Shown one piece after another: positions 1 to 9,038 of a DNA stretch of 27,401 bases. The position numbers and the translations under genes were made by a program. Under the pieces are notes generated by a model. That model ran no database searches, was not told the DNA's origin, and saw only the letters and a program-made list of their open reading frames with translations. The DNA lies in assembly GCA_018658605.1 (NCBI GenBank), contig JABHUV010000004.1, forward strand, positions 1 to 27,401, written 5' to 3'. The number at the start of each line of letters is the position of its first letter. The first letter of the stretch is position 1. Source of the stretch: Planctomycetaceae bacterium (GTDB lineage Bacteria > Planctomycetota > Planctomycetia > Pirellulales > Pirellulaceae).

Positions 1-1320
1 CCGTTGTTTTGGGGACACACGTTTACTTTTATGACGGACATTACGGCGCTAATGTATATGTCGGCTGCCCTACTCTGTTTTGTTGCTAGCCAGAACCTGC
101 AGCGCATCTCTTGTCTGGTTGCGGGTAGTGTTTTGGCGGCACTTGCATTGTGGAGTCGACAGACGCATGTGCTTGTGATTTTGGTGCCTTTGGTTGTGCT
201 GGGATTTCGTCGCAATCAATTCTCCATGCTGCAAATTGGTTTTCGCGTGGGGGCAATTACTTGTCTTCCGATTGTTGCTTGGGCGGTGTTTGAATTTGGT
301 TTGCTGGTCCCAGGTGATCAACAACGCGCTTCGATTATTTCTGTAAAGGAATGGGACGCTGCACGCGCAAAGCAAACAGGTATTTATTTATACGGGTTGG
401 TGTTATTGCTGGGGATGTTGCTGTTGCCGCTAGCCGTTTTATCTATAGCGAAGATCCGTAATAGATACGAGACGGGCTTGCGGGTTAATTGGCTGTTTGC
501 AGGCGTTGTTCTATTTGGCCCGTTGGCAATACTGTTTGGGACTGGTGGACGAGCAGTGATAACGCAATCGGTGGGTTATTTTTTACAAAATGCTCATTTT
601 GGTCCCGTGTTGTTTGCAGATTTGCCACATGCGGATGGAAGTTGGAGTTATTTGGGCGAGGTTAAGTGGACACCGTTGGTGTGGCAAGTGATTACGGTCT
701 TATCGATTCTGTCCATGGCCTGTGTGGTGGCCTGTGCGACAGTGAATTCGACTAATGTTCAACGACTCGAAGTTCCCCGTGACATGCATCATTGGCGGTT
801 TGGATTGATTCTGTTGATCGGGGTGGAGACGGTGTTCATGATTACCATGGTCAGCAATATTGTGGATCGCTATTGGCTTGTTTTGTTCGTCCCAGTTTTA
901 TTATGGGTAGTGACCAGTGACGTGTTACGTAAAGGTATTCATTTGTATCGTTCGGCGGCGACAATGTTGTGGTTGGTCTTGTTGTTGTTGGCGTTTATTA
1001 GCGTTGCCTTTACACATGATTGGCTAGTTTTTAACGATCATCGATCGGCTCAAATGACACAGTGGCTTAGTATTCCGGGAGTGGAAGCACGCGATATTGA
1101 TTTGGGCGCGGATCTAAATGGCTGGCTGCGAACAGCCGAGGACTACAATAGTCTGCAAAGACCGGGTGATGAGACCCGTAGTTGGCGCGGTCATGCTACT
1201 AAAGCATTAGCACACCGTGGTCGCGCGGGCTGGGACATCGTTGCCGTTCGGCAGTGGCGCAGTTGGACTACTGGTAAATTGCAAAACTTATACGTACTGG
1301 AAAAACGTATTGCTAATTAA
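1..1320 (+). CDS. Multi-pass membrane protein, GT-C glycosyltransferase-like (5' truncated)
   Basis: The reading frame is open to the left edge, so the true start lies outside the window and only a C-terminal portion of about 439 residues is visible. It is very hydrophobic, with repeated stretches of about 20 Leu/Val/Ala/Phe residues separated by short Arg/Lys-containing loops. This suggests around eight or nine membrane helices followed by a soluble tail of about 100 residues rich in Trp and Arg. The visible N-terminal segment (FTFMTDITAL) resembles the Thr-Asp-containing luminal/periplasmic loop of polyprenyl-phosphate-sugar-dependent GT-C enzymes. A role in transferring a sugar from a lipid carrier at the cytoplasmic membrane is therefore plausible but inferred. 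No catalytic residue can be assigned firmly. The gene converges on the esterase gene downstream with only 37 nt between the stops and no clear terminator. It could equally be annotated as a hypothetical membrane protein. Confidence 0.7.
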   Translation, partial: PLFWGHTFTFMTDITALMYMSAALLCFVASQNLQRISCLVAGSVLAALALWSRQTHVLVILVPLVVLGFRRNQFSMLQIGFRVGAITCLPIVAWAVFEFGLLVPGDQQRASIISVKEWDAARAKQTGIYLYGLVLLLGMLLLPLAVLSIAKIRNRYETGLRVNWLFAGVVLFGPLAILFGTGGRAVITQSVGYFLQNAHFGPVLFADLPHADGSWSYLGEVKWTPLVWQVITVLSILSMACVVACATVNSTNVQRLEVPRDMHHWRFGLILLIGVETVFMITMVSNIVDRYWLVLFVPVLLWVVTSDVLRKGIHLYRSAATMLWLVLLLLAFISVAFTHDWLVFNDHRSAQMTQWLSIPGVEARDIDLGADLNGWLRTAEDYNSLQRPGDETRSWRGHATKALAHRGRAGWDIVAVRQWRSWTTGKLQNLYVLEKRIAN

Positions 1321-1357
1321 TACGGATTAATAGACGACGTTGCATCTTTTGTTTCGA

Positions 1358-2773
1358 TTACCATTTGTCAGTTCTAAATGGCGAAGCGGGCAGACCGTTT
1401 TTGTTTGACAGATTAGGCTCCGCAAGTTGATGCCAAGCATATCGGACTGCTACAGGAGCCTTCACCCGAGGAGACGATACAACAACCGTGTCGCCTACGA
1501 CAACGGCAGATGCTTCAGTAAAGGTCTTGTCTGCACCGGCCACCTGAAAATGAGAAAGTGACTTGCCGTCGCGAGCGGCAAGTCCATCACCGACGTGGTT
1601 AAAGGAGATCGTGACTTTCGAACCATCAATTTTGTGCGATTTGTATAGTGGTCCAGAATAGACAATGTCTTTTTGTCCATAAGTATTAGCCAAAGCCCAC
1701 AATGCCAATCGCTTGCCCACGTCCTGTTTGTTGCGTGGGTGAATGTCTTTGATGTTACCAATGTCGACGGTGACGGCCATGCCAGTGTTTTTGATTTGCA
1801 GAGCAGCAGTTTGCGATTCCCAAATTTCTGGAAGTGCGGTGACGCTACCGCCATAAGTGTAAGGTGCGAGTTGTACGAATAGGAACGGCATGTCCGGATT
1901 TGAAAAGACGTCACGCCAGCCATTGACTAACGCCTTCTTTTTTTCGTAATACATCATTCCGTCACCCCGATTGGACTCGCCTTGGTACCAAATAGCTCCT
2001 TGGAAATTGAAATTGCGGAAATTGTGGATCATGCCGTTGTACAGGGCGAGAGCCGATTGGTGATTGACTTGTCCTTTGGGATTTACTACCGGGAAATTTT
2101 CTAGATTGTCGGCGATCGATTTCAAAGCGGGAACGGACTTGAATCCAGATGGTGAAGTCCACGGTTCAATACGAGTTCCGCCCCAGTTTGAGCCGATCAG
2201 CCCGATGGGGATATCAAGTTCAGATTGAAGGTGGCGAGCAAAAAAGTAACCAACCGCAGTAAAGGCACCGACTGTTTTCGGTTCAGATTCTAGCCAACCA
2301 TTCGAGGGAATATTATCTTCGGGTTTTGCAGATGGACGGTGAGGAAATTTAATGTGACGGATTTGAGGATGAGTGCCATTGGCTATTTCCTGTTGAGGAT
2401 TGTTGGAACGCTGCACTGCCCATTCCATGTTAGATTGTCCGGAACAAAGCCAAACCTCACCAACAAGCACGTTTTTCAGTGAAATTGTACTGCTACCTTT
2501 GATAGTAATCGTATGTGGTCCGCCGGCAGCGAGTTTGTCGAGGGACACGATCCATTTTCCATCACTGTCCGTGGTTGCTTGGGCGGAATGGCCAGCAACA
2601 GCAACGTCGACTTTTTGTCCCGCGTCGTCCCAACCCCAAATGACGATTGGTTGATTGCGTTGCAGTACCATGTTTTCACCGATGATCGACGGTATTGACG
2701 TTTCCGCCTGTGCTGAAATGGTAAGAAAAAATATAGCGAAGCAACAAGTGAATAATGAGAATCGGGTATTCAT
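1358..2773 (-). CDS. Secreted sialate O-acetylesterase-type esterase (SGNH/GDSL fold)
   Basis: The 471-residue protein starts with a clear Sec signal peptide (hydrophobic core about residues 5-20, likely cleavage after AQA near residue 23). A beta-sandwich-like region of about 80 residues follows, with ENMVLQRNQP typical of this family. The catalytic domain shows the GQSNMEW block with nucleophile Ser114, the WYQGESN block at 262-268, and the KDIHPRNK block with Asp343 and His345. These are the blocks of the SASA/DUF303 family, which removes O-acetyl groups from sialic acids or, in many environmental bacteria, from acetylated plant or algal polysaccharides. The second use seems likelier here, since no sialic acid gene is nearby. 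It should act in the periplasm or outside the cell. No Shine-Dalgarno is evident before the ATG. It is transcribed divergently from the DUF1501 gene across a 189-nt gap. Confidence 0.9.
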   Translation of the reverse strand: MNTRFSLFTCCFAIFFLTISAQAETSIPSIIGENMVLQRNQPIVIWGWDDAGQKVDVAVAGHSAQATTDSDGKWIVSLDKLAAGGPHTITIKGSSTISLKNVLVGEVWLCSGQSNMEWAVQRSNNPQQEIANGTHPQIRHIKFPHRPSAKPEDNIPSNGWLESEPKTVGAFTAVGYFFARHLQSELDIPIGLIGSNWGGTRIEPWTSPSGFKSVPALKSIADNLENFPVVNPKGQVNHQSALALYNGMIHNFRNFNFQGAIWYQGESNRGDGMMYYEKKKALVNGWRDVFSNPDMPFLFVQLAPYTYGGSVTALPEIWESQTAALQIKNTGMAVTVDIGNIKDIHPRNKQDVGKRLALWALANTYGQKDIVYSGPLYKSHKIDGSKVTISFNHVGDGLAARDGKSLSHFQVAGADKTFTEASAVVVGDTVVVSSPRVKAPVAVRYAWHQLAEPNLSNKNGLPASPFRTDKW

Positions 2774-2962
2774 AGTGTGAAAATCCGTATGTTTGAGGGG
2801 GAAGTAAGTGGCAGTTGAACTTCGATTTTAATCGGTGATAGACTACAATTCCACTGTGGGAGCAATAAATGTTACTGTTTATTGTTAGATTTTGGTGTTC
2901 ATTGTTGGTGCGGATTTGACATGGGTGATGACGTCGACGGTGGTATACGGTAGTGGGTACAT

Positions 2963-4333
2963 GTGAGTATTTTATCTATGAGCGCGAAACAAGACCAAAT
3001 GCGAAATGCGGCTAGATTAGATCGACGTGATTTATTGCAGATCGGTTGTTCGAGTTTTCTCGGGATGTCGCTGCCAGAGCTGTTGCAAGCGACTAGCGGT
3101 AAACGTAATGGAAAATCGGTTATTTTGGTTTTCCAAACGGGCGGTGGTAGTCAGCTAGATACATTCGATCCAAAGCCTGACGCGCCGGACAATGTGCGTG
3201 GAGAGTTTTCGACAATCCAGACGAAAATTCCGGGGGTGTTATTTTCTGAACACTTGCCAAAGCTAGCATCGCGGACAGATAAGATCGCTGTTGTGCGGTC
3301 GCTACGCCATAGTGACAATCGACATCTGTCGGGTACTCATAATACGTTAACCGGTGAGCCACAAATATTCCGCGGCGATGCCAATGAAGATAAAGAGCTG
3401 TCACGATTGGATCGTCCCTGTTACGGCGGGGGCCTACGGTTGTTTAATCCGACACTCAACGGGATGCCGTGCCAAGTAACGGTTCCGCGACCGTTAATTG
3501 AGGGGTCGTTAACATGGCCGGGACAACATGCTGGTTTTCTAGGGCCAAAATTCGATCCTTGGCAGGTCAGTTCTAATCCGAATGACAAGAATTTCAAGGT
3601 GCATGGGGTCCAGTTGCTCGAGGGCATGACGACTAGTCGCTTGTCGAATCGTTTTGATATGTTGGAGACGATGAACTCGCAGCAGCGCAGCTTGGACCAA
3701 TTTGCCAAAGGAATCCAGTTTACCAGTCAGCAACAGGAAGCCTACAGTATGTTGACGTCGCCCGATATCGCCAAAGCATTCAATATTGGGGCCGAAGATA
3801 GTGGTGTTCGTGATCGGTATGGTCGCAATGAGTATGGACAAACGATCTTATTGGCTCGGCGTTTGGTCGAATATGGAGTTCCCTACGTGCAATGCAATAT
3901 GGGCATCGTGCAGTCGTGGGACACACATTCGGATAATTTTCCACGACAGAAAACTAAGTTGTTACCGGGTATTGATGGCGGAGTGTCGGCGTTGATAGAT
4001 GATTTAGTCGACCGCAATATGTTGGATGATGTGTTGGTGGTCGTTGTTGGTGAATTTGGGCGGACGCCGACGATCAATAAGAACCCAGGCCGTGATCATT
4101 GGGCGTGGGGATACAGCGGTTTGTTTATTGGTGGTGGAGTGCGTGGGGGACAGGTGATTGGTAAATCAGATCGCCAGGCGGGTCACCCTGAGACAAAGCC
4201 CTATCACCCCAATGACATAGGCGCGACAATCTATCGCACTTTAGGGATTCCGCTTGAAAGCGAAATTAGGGATCAATTAGGTCGGCCTATTCGTTTGAAC
4301 AATGGCGAGGTCATGCACGCGCTTTATTCCTAA
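2963..4333 (+). CDS. DUF1501 family protein, Tat-type N-terminus
   Basis: The 456-residue protein belongs to DUF1501, a family related to the alkaline phosphatase/sulfatase superfamily and greatly expanded in planctomycetes; its biochemical role is unknown. Near the N-terminus RRDLLQIGC followed by a hydrophobic stretch looks like a twin-arginine signal. The body has GGGSQLDTFDPKPDAP and, near the C-terminus, VVVGEFGRTPTINKNPGRDHW, both typical of the family and probably part of a metal site. The assigned start is GTG at 2963; an ATG at 2978, five codons in, is an equally good start. DUF1501 genes are often paired with a DUF1549/DUF1553 cytochrome-type gene, but no such partner is present here. 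The D-aminoacylase-like gene follows 85 nt downstream on the same strand and may be co-transcribed. Confidence 0.9.
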   Translation: MSILSMSAKQDQMRNAARLDRRDLLQIGCSSFLGMSLPELLQATSGKRNGKSVILVFQTGGGSQLDTFDPKPDAPDNVRGEFSTIQTKIPGVLFSEHLPKLASRTDKIAVVRSLRHSDNRHLSGTHNTLTGEPQIFRGDANEDKELSRLDRPCYGGGLRLFNPTLNGMPCQVTVPRPLIEGSLTWPGQHAGFLGPKFDPWQVSSNPNDKNFKVHGVQLLEGMTTSRLSNRFDMLETMNSQQRSLDQFAKGIQFTSQQQEAYSMLTSPDIAKAFNIGAEDSGVRDRYGRNEYGQTILLARRLVEYGVPYVQCNMGIVQSWDTHSDNFPRQKTKLLPGIDGGVSALIDDLVDRNMLDDVLVVVVGEFGRTPTINKNPGRDHWAWGYSGLFIGGGVRGGQVIGKSDRQAGHPETKPYHPNDIGATIYRTLGIPLESEIRDQLGRPIRLNNGEVMHALYS

Positions 4334-4418
4334 TGTGCGACTCTGGTGGTGGACCGTTCGGGGGTATCGTTAAAACACGTCCGGTTAATACTTAATAGTG
4401 TAGAAAAGGATACTTGCG

Positions 4419-5987
4419 GTGGAATTTGATTTATTGATTCGCGGTGGTGATGTCATTGATGGTACGGGGGTTGCTCGGCGGCGTGCGGATGTTGGCGTGT
4501 TAGATGGTCGTGTTACCGCGATCGGAAATTTGCAGGACGCCGTTACTCAGCAGGTGATTGACGCGACGCAGAAGATCGTGGCGCCCGGCTTTATTGATGT
4601 TCACAATCATAGTGACGGGTGGGTGTGGCGTGACAAGCAGCAAAGTTTTAAAACGACGCAAGGCTTCACGACGGAAGTATTGATGTCTGACGGTATTTCT
4701 TACGCGCCCGTGGATGAAACCACTTGGAGAGACTGGTTTTTTTACTTGCGTAGTCTTAATGGATTACGTATGCAAGATTATACCGGTTGGGAATCCCTCG
4801 ATGATTACATGACGCTGCTTGATGGGAATTGTGTCCAAAATGTTGCCACCCAAATCCCTTACGCCAATCTAAGAACCCTCGTTAACGGGTTTGACCAAAC
4901 ACCAATCGATGACTCCCAGATGGTGCGAATCCAAAAGTTGGTTCGCGAGTGTCTCGAAGCAGGTGCGGTGGCGTTGTCTACGGGTCTGGACTATATCTCG
5001 CAATGCTTTGCGTCTACCGACGAACTTATTGCTGCTTGTCGTCCAATGGCGGAGGCCCAAACGCCCTATGTTACGCACATGCGTTATAAGAAAACACTGA
5101 TTCCAGCGATTGAGGAAGCGATTGATATTGGTCGACAGGCTGGAGTTCCCGTACATCTTTCGCATCTTAAATGTCAGCCGTCCTATGATCCTGAACAAAT
5201 CTTCAAACTCATCGAAGATGCTTGCGGCGAAGGGGTTTCAACTACTTTTGATGTGTATCCCTATCAGCCTGGTAGTACGATGCTCAACTACTTGTTGCCC
5301 TACGAAGCGTGGAAGTATGGTCCGTTAGCAGCTTGTGGCGTGATTGGTGAATCGGAGTTTAGGAGAGTGTTCCAGTCAGCCTTCGATGCTTATCGATTGG
5401 ATTTGGACCATGTGAGAGTTGCTTGGTCCCCTAGCGGGGAACGCGTCGATGATTGGGGTAAGACGCTGCAGCAAATAGTGGATGAATCCGGAAAGGACAT
5501 GGCAGACGCGCTGTTGGATTACCTGCTGGATGAACAATTAGCGGTGTTGTGTGTCATGGACGAGGGGGACGACAAGGAGGTTGAACCATTTGTTGCGCAT
5601 CCTCGTTGTATGATGGGGACTGATGCAATCTATCAGATTGACGGCAAGGTACACCCGCGAGCGTACGGTAGCGCCGGTCGTTGGCTAGGTCCTTTGGTGC
5701 GAGATTCCAGAATCTTCACGCTAGAAGAAGCAATTCGGAAAATGACATCGCTGTCCGCAGAAACGTTTGGGTTAGAAGACCGAGGAGTTTTAGCGGTTGA
5801 CCGTCCCGCTGATATTGTCGTGTTTGACGAGGCCGTGATAAATGACAAAGCGTCATTTGTCGAACCGATACAGTCCTGTGATGGTGTTGAGCATGTGCTG
5901 GTTAACGGTGTTGCGGTTGTTGCTAGTGGAGTCCATGTCGAAGTAACCGAGAAATATCCCGGGCAGCGAATTCGATACTGCAAATAA
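4419..5987 (+). CDS. N-acyl-D-amino-acid deacylase-like amidohydrolase
   Basis: The 522-residue protein is a metal-dependent amidohydrolase of the D-aminoacylase group, which hydrolyses N-acyl-D-amino acids or related amides such as peptidoglycan-derived compounds. The N-terminal beta-sandwich leads into APGFIDVHNHSD with metal-binding His62 and His64. Further family blocks are GAVALSTGLDY (182-192), His220 in VTHMR, His249 in HLSHLK, and Asp402 in MMGTDA, the expected catalytic Asp. The C-terminal RPADIVVFD strand is also typical. The GNCG motif that supplies the cysteine metal ligand in characterised D-aminoacylases is replaced by MSDG (Asp91). Substrate is therefore uncertain, and 'amidohydrolase family protein' is the safe name. 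The start is GTG, chosen because AAAAGGA at 4404-4410 lies 8 nt upstream. No signal peptide is visible, so it is probably cytoplasmic. Confidence 0.87.
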   Translation: MEFDLLIRGGDVIDGTGVARRRADVGVLDGRVTAIGNLQDAVTQQVIDATQKIVAPGFIDVHNHSDGWVWRDKQQSFKTTQGFTTEVLMSDGISYAPVDETTWRDWFFYLRSLNGLRMQDYTGWESLDDYMTLLDGNCVQNVATQIPYANLRTLVNGFDQTPIDDSQMVRIQKLVRECLEAGAVALSTGLDYISQCFASTDELIAACRPMAEAQTPYVTHMRYKKTLIPAIEEAIDIGRQAGVPVHLSHLKCQPSYDPEQIFKLIEDACGEGVSTTFDVYPYQPGSTMLNYLLPYEAWKYGPLAACGVIGESEFRRVFQSAFDAYRLDLDHVRVAWSPSGERVDDWGKTLQQIVDESGKDMADALLDYLLDEQLAVLCVMDEGDDKEVEPFVAHPRCMMGTDAIYQIDGKVHPRAYGSAGRWLGPLVRDSRIFTLEEAIRKMTSLSAETFGLEDRGVLAVDRPADIVVFDEAVINDKASFVEPIQSCDGVEHVLVNGVAVVASGVHVEVTEKYPGQRIRYCK

Positions 5988-6262
5988 TTGAAATTTGCGG
6001 TGCCACCAATTCCAGTAGTTAGTGTTGGGGTGGATTTTGCCCCGATAAATATAGGTATCTCGGCTGCAAGCGTTAAATCCTCATAATATTGGTAATGTTT
6101 TTTTGCTGGTCTGTCGCCAACGGGCAGCGTCTACGGTATAACATAAGGGTATCTGATATTTGATTGTTGCGGGTATACGAGCGGGTGATGCCTGATAACA
6201 ATGCAAATTGTTGTATGAATCTAGAATTGATTTTTAACACTTGTTTATGTGGAATGAAAATA

Positions 6263-7207
6263 ATGAAGAAACGAAACAAACAAATTGGGATGATTGTTGC
6301 AGTTGTTGCCTTGTTAGTAACCGTAATGCCAAACGTGCAAGCTGACGAAAAACATTACGAAGGCTGGGTTCGAAGCTTCGCGGAAGCGAAAGAGCTAGCT
6401 GCTAAAGAAGGTAAAAGCATTTTAATGGAATTCACCGGTTCTGACTGGTGCCAGCCATGTAAGGCTTTGCACAAGAATGTATTGGGTACGGATGCTTTCA
6501 AGAATGAAATCACAAAAGATTTTATCTTATTAGTGCTCGACAATCCCCGTGACAAAACGTTGGTATCTGATGCTGAACAAGAACAGTATAAAAAACTGTC
6601 AGCACAATACAAAGTTACAGGAGTCCCAACCGTATTTTTGGCAGACGCTGAAGGCAAACCCTACCACAAGCAAGTTGGTTACGGCGGCGACCCTGCTGAA
6701 AAATGGGTAGCAAATGCTCGCGGTAAAGTCAAAGTTTTGGCTCAGCGCGATGAATTCTTTGCTCAAGCAAGTGAAGCTAAAGGTATTGAACGAGCGAAAT
6801 TGTTGGAGAAAGCTATCTCTGAGATTGATCAAGCTATTCGGCTTTCCCTGTACGGTGACACCGTTTCCGAAATTGTTAGTTTAGATGCTGAAAATACTGC
6901 TGGACTAAAATCAAAATACGAAGGTTTGCAACAAGCAGAGCAATTTAAAGGTAAGTTAGCCGAAATTCGAAGCACGAGTCGCGCTAAGCAACCTGAGGAA
7001 GTGATTGCTGCGATTGATGAATTAATCAAAACAGCAAAGCCGACTGGCGCTGCATTGCAGGAAGCAGTTTTCTTTAAGTCAGCAGTGTTGTTTGGTTCGG
7101 GCGACAAAGATGGTGCCAAAGCGTTATTGCTACAAGCACAGAAACTAGCTCCCAATACGGCAACTGGACAGCGAATACCAAATATCATCGAAGCCAACTT
7201 CAAATAA
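6263..7207 (+). CDS. Exported thioredoxin-fold protein
   Basis: From the ATG at 6263 the product is 314 residues. It opens with a strong Sec signal peptide (Lys/Arg-rich start, hydrophobic 9-22, cleavage after VQA at 27). A thioredoxin-like domain follows with the active-site motif DWCQPC (Cys63, Cys66) and the cis-proline segment VTGVPTVFL (Pro122). The remaining 170 residues are charged and helical, ending in a region rich in Ala, Leu and Lys that may form TPR-like helices. A periplasmic thiol-disulfide or chaperone role is inferred. The frame is open back to TTG at 6164, but the upstream residues are Cys-rich and unlike a leader, and GGAA at 6251-6254 suits the ATG at 6263 (6254 is a less likely alternative). 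The gene uses more A/T-ending codons and Lys/Glu than its neighbours, which may reflect high expression. It ends at a strong terminator. Confidence 0.85.
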   Translation: MKKRNKQIGMIVAVVALLVTVMPNVQADEKHYEGWVRSFAEAKELAAKEGKSILMEFTGSDWCQPCKALHKNVLGTDAFKNEITKDFILLVLDNPRDKTLVSDAEQEQYKKLSAQYKVTGVPTVFLADAEGKPYHKQVGYGGDPAEKWVANARGKVKVLAQRDEFFAQASEAKGIERAKLLEKAISEIDQAIRLSLYGDTVSEIVSLDAENTAGLKSKYEGLQQAEQFKGKLAEIRSTSRAKQPEEVIAAIDELIKTAKPTGAALQEAVFFKSAVLFGSGDKDGAKALLLQAQKLAPNTATGQRIPNIIEANFK

Positions 7208-7260
7208 CCTAGAGCTACGATGGAAATTATATACGCGTCGAACATTGTTTGGCGTAGGTA

Positions 7261-7305
7261 GTAAACGGCGAGTTAGATGTTAATCTGACTCGCCGTTTAC
7301 TTTTT
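7261..7305 (+). terminator. Strong intrinsic terminator of the thioredoxin-fold gene
   Basis: Positions 7261-7278 pair with 7283-7300 over 18 bp, with one G-U pair and no mismatch, around a GTTA loop. TTTTT follows at once (7301-7305). It lies 53 nt after the thioredoxin-fold stop codon. On the minus strand there is no T-run after the hairpin, so it serves the plus-strand gene. Confidence 0.93.
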
Positions 7306-7419
7306 GGAGGCGTGACACAGACGAATCTCTGTGGGTTGGCGGAGCTGTTGGACAGTCACTTTTTTGAATTGATCTGCGGTGGAGGTCTCACTACCAAACA
7401 ATATGTGATCGGCGCGAGC

Positions 7420-8790
7420 CTATAGGACTTCTTGTATTGGTTCTATACCTGGGGCAACCATGTACTGCGGAGTCCCGGTCTTGTCGAAGAAGCGGATCTT
7501 ACCGGAGTCGATGCCGACGTTTTTATATAACGTGGCAAAAACTTCTTGGAATTTCACCGGCCGCTGAACCGCGTGTTCACCATACTTATTGGTGGAACCG
7601 ATGACCTGTCCGGTTTTCATGCCACCGCCAGCGAGCATCGCACAGGAGACGCGTGGCCAGTGATCGCGACTGTTGCTTTTGTTGATCTTAGGTGTGCGAC
7701 CGAATTCTCCCCACAGAACGACTGAAACGTGACGATCGAGTCCACGTTCGTGGAGGTCTGTGACGAGTGCGGCGAGGCCTTGGTCTAGCTTAGGAAATTC
7801 TTGCCGTGAGCGGGGAAAGTTTAGGCCGTCACCCCCGTGCCAGTCCCAGCGGCTATAGTTCAATGATACAACGCGTGCACCGGCTTCAACGAGTCGCCGA
7901 GCGACGCAGAAATTGCGAATCATTTTGGGAGCGCCATCTCGCTGATAGGTTGGATCGTTTTCTCCGTAACGTTCGAGGATCTTGGGATCTTCCTTGGAGA
8001 GGTCTAAGGCTTCAACAAGTTTGGACGTAGTCAGTATTCCGAGCGCCTGCCGGTGGTAGACATCCATGCTGTCCACGATACCGCTGTTGTCTGTTTCACG
8101 GCGAAATTGATCGAAGGCGCTTAGTAGGTTGTCACGATCGGCGAGACGCTCAAGTGTTATTCCTTTAAGGGTCATATTGGACGAGCTGGCGAGCGGGTCT
8201 TTTTCCACTAGTCCGAACGGCGAATGTTGAACTCCCAGAAACCCTCCATCTTGAGTTTGTCCCCATGTCCCGTTTCCAGTGGGGTACATTAACGCAACAT
8301 TGGGTGGCACTGAATTGTTGATTTTTCCTTGATAGTGAGAGGACCAAGCACCGAAATTGGGCCGACCTTGGCGTGGCGTTCGGTCTCCGAACTTCCAGCC
8401 GGTCATACATTGATAGGCGTCGTGTCGGCCATCCGCGTCGCAGATAGAGCGGATGGGGATAAACTTGTCCATCATCTTAGCCATGCGAGGAAACATCTCG
8501 CAGATTTCAATGCCTGGAACGTTGGTTTTGATTGGCCTAAAGTCGCCGCGTATTTCTGCAGGGGCGTCTGGTTTGAGGTCCCATAAGTCGATATGGGAAG
8601 GTCCGCCGGGCATATAGATGTTGATAATGGCGCGGTGGTTGGAACCCGTGGCCGCGTTTGAGTCAGCTTGAAACATTTGAGGCAGCGAGAGTCCACCCAT
8701 TGCCATACCACCGATTTTCAGGAAATCTCGACGAGAATACCCGTCACAAAAACGGGTGCTGCGTGGTTTACGTCCGTAAATAGTGAGCAT
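7420..8790 (-). CDS. DUF1501 family protein with Tat signal
   Basis: This 456-residue DUF1501 protein is a distinct paralogue of the one at 2963-4333. The twin-arginine motif SRRDFLKIGG is at about residues 19-28, followed by a hydrophobic, Gly/Met-rich stretch, so export of a folded protein by the Tat system is expected. YMPGGPSHIDLWDLKPDAP near the N-terminus and VVLWGEFGRTPKINKSNSRDHW near residue 350 are the family blocks and probably bind metal. The function of the family is not established. The gene stands alone: no DUF1549/DUF1553 partner lies beside it. It converges on the thioredoxin-fold gene and diverges from the methyltransferase gene across a 248-nt gap in which I see no clear element. 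Confidence 0.92.
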   Translation of the reverse strand: MLTIYGRKPRSTRFCDGYSRRDFLKIGGMAMGGLSLPQMFQADSNAATGSNHRAIINIYMPGGPSHIDLWDLKPDAPAEIRGDFRPIKTNVPGIEICEMFPRMAKMMDKFIPIRSICDADGRHDAYQCMTGWKFGDRTPRQGRPNFGAWSSHYQGKINNSVPPNVALMYPTGNGTWGQTQDGGFLGVQHSPFGLVEKDPLASSSNMTLKGITLERLADRDNLLSAFDQFRRETDNSGIVDSMDVYHRQALGILTTSKLVEALDLSKEDPKILERYGENDPTYQRDGAPKMIRNFCVARRLVEAGARVVSLNYSRWDWHGGDGLNFPRSRQEFPKLDQGLAALVTDLHERGLDRHVSVVLWGEFGRTPKINKSNSRDHWPRVSCAMLAGGGMKTGQVIGSTNKYGEHAVQRPVKFQEVFATLYKNVGIDSGKIRFFDKTGTPQYMVAPGIEPIQEVL

Positions 8791-9038
8791 TTAAATAAAG
8801 CCTTCGAGCAATTGAGTTTCAATAGATTTCGCGAATTGACTATTTCAAGTCATTATTATTATCGACCAAACCAGCTTTTATTATATGAAAGATCGTTCTG
8901 CTTTGGCAAGATTGCCTTAGGTATTGCTGCGGCCTCCCGTTCCAATGGGGGGGGGTTCCGTGTGGTTTGAACATCGTTAGAATACCCGTTTAGTGTTTTA
9001 TACAAAGTCAATCGTGGATTCATGCTGCAGGAAGTTGG

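Noticed and set aside
6164..6262. N-terminal extension of the thioredoxin-fold protein from TTG 6164
   Set aside because: The 33 extra residues are Cys-rich, precede a complete signal peptide, and the ATG at 6263 has a better ribosome site.
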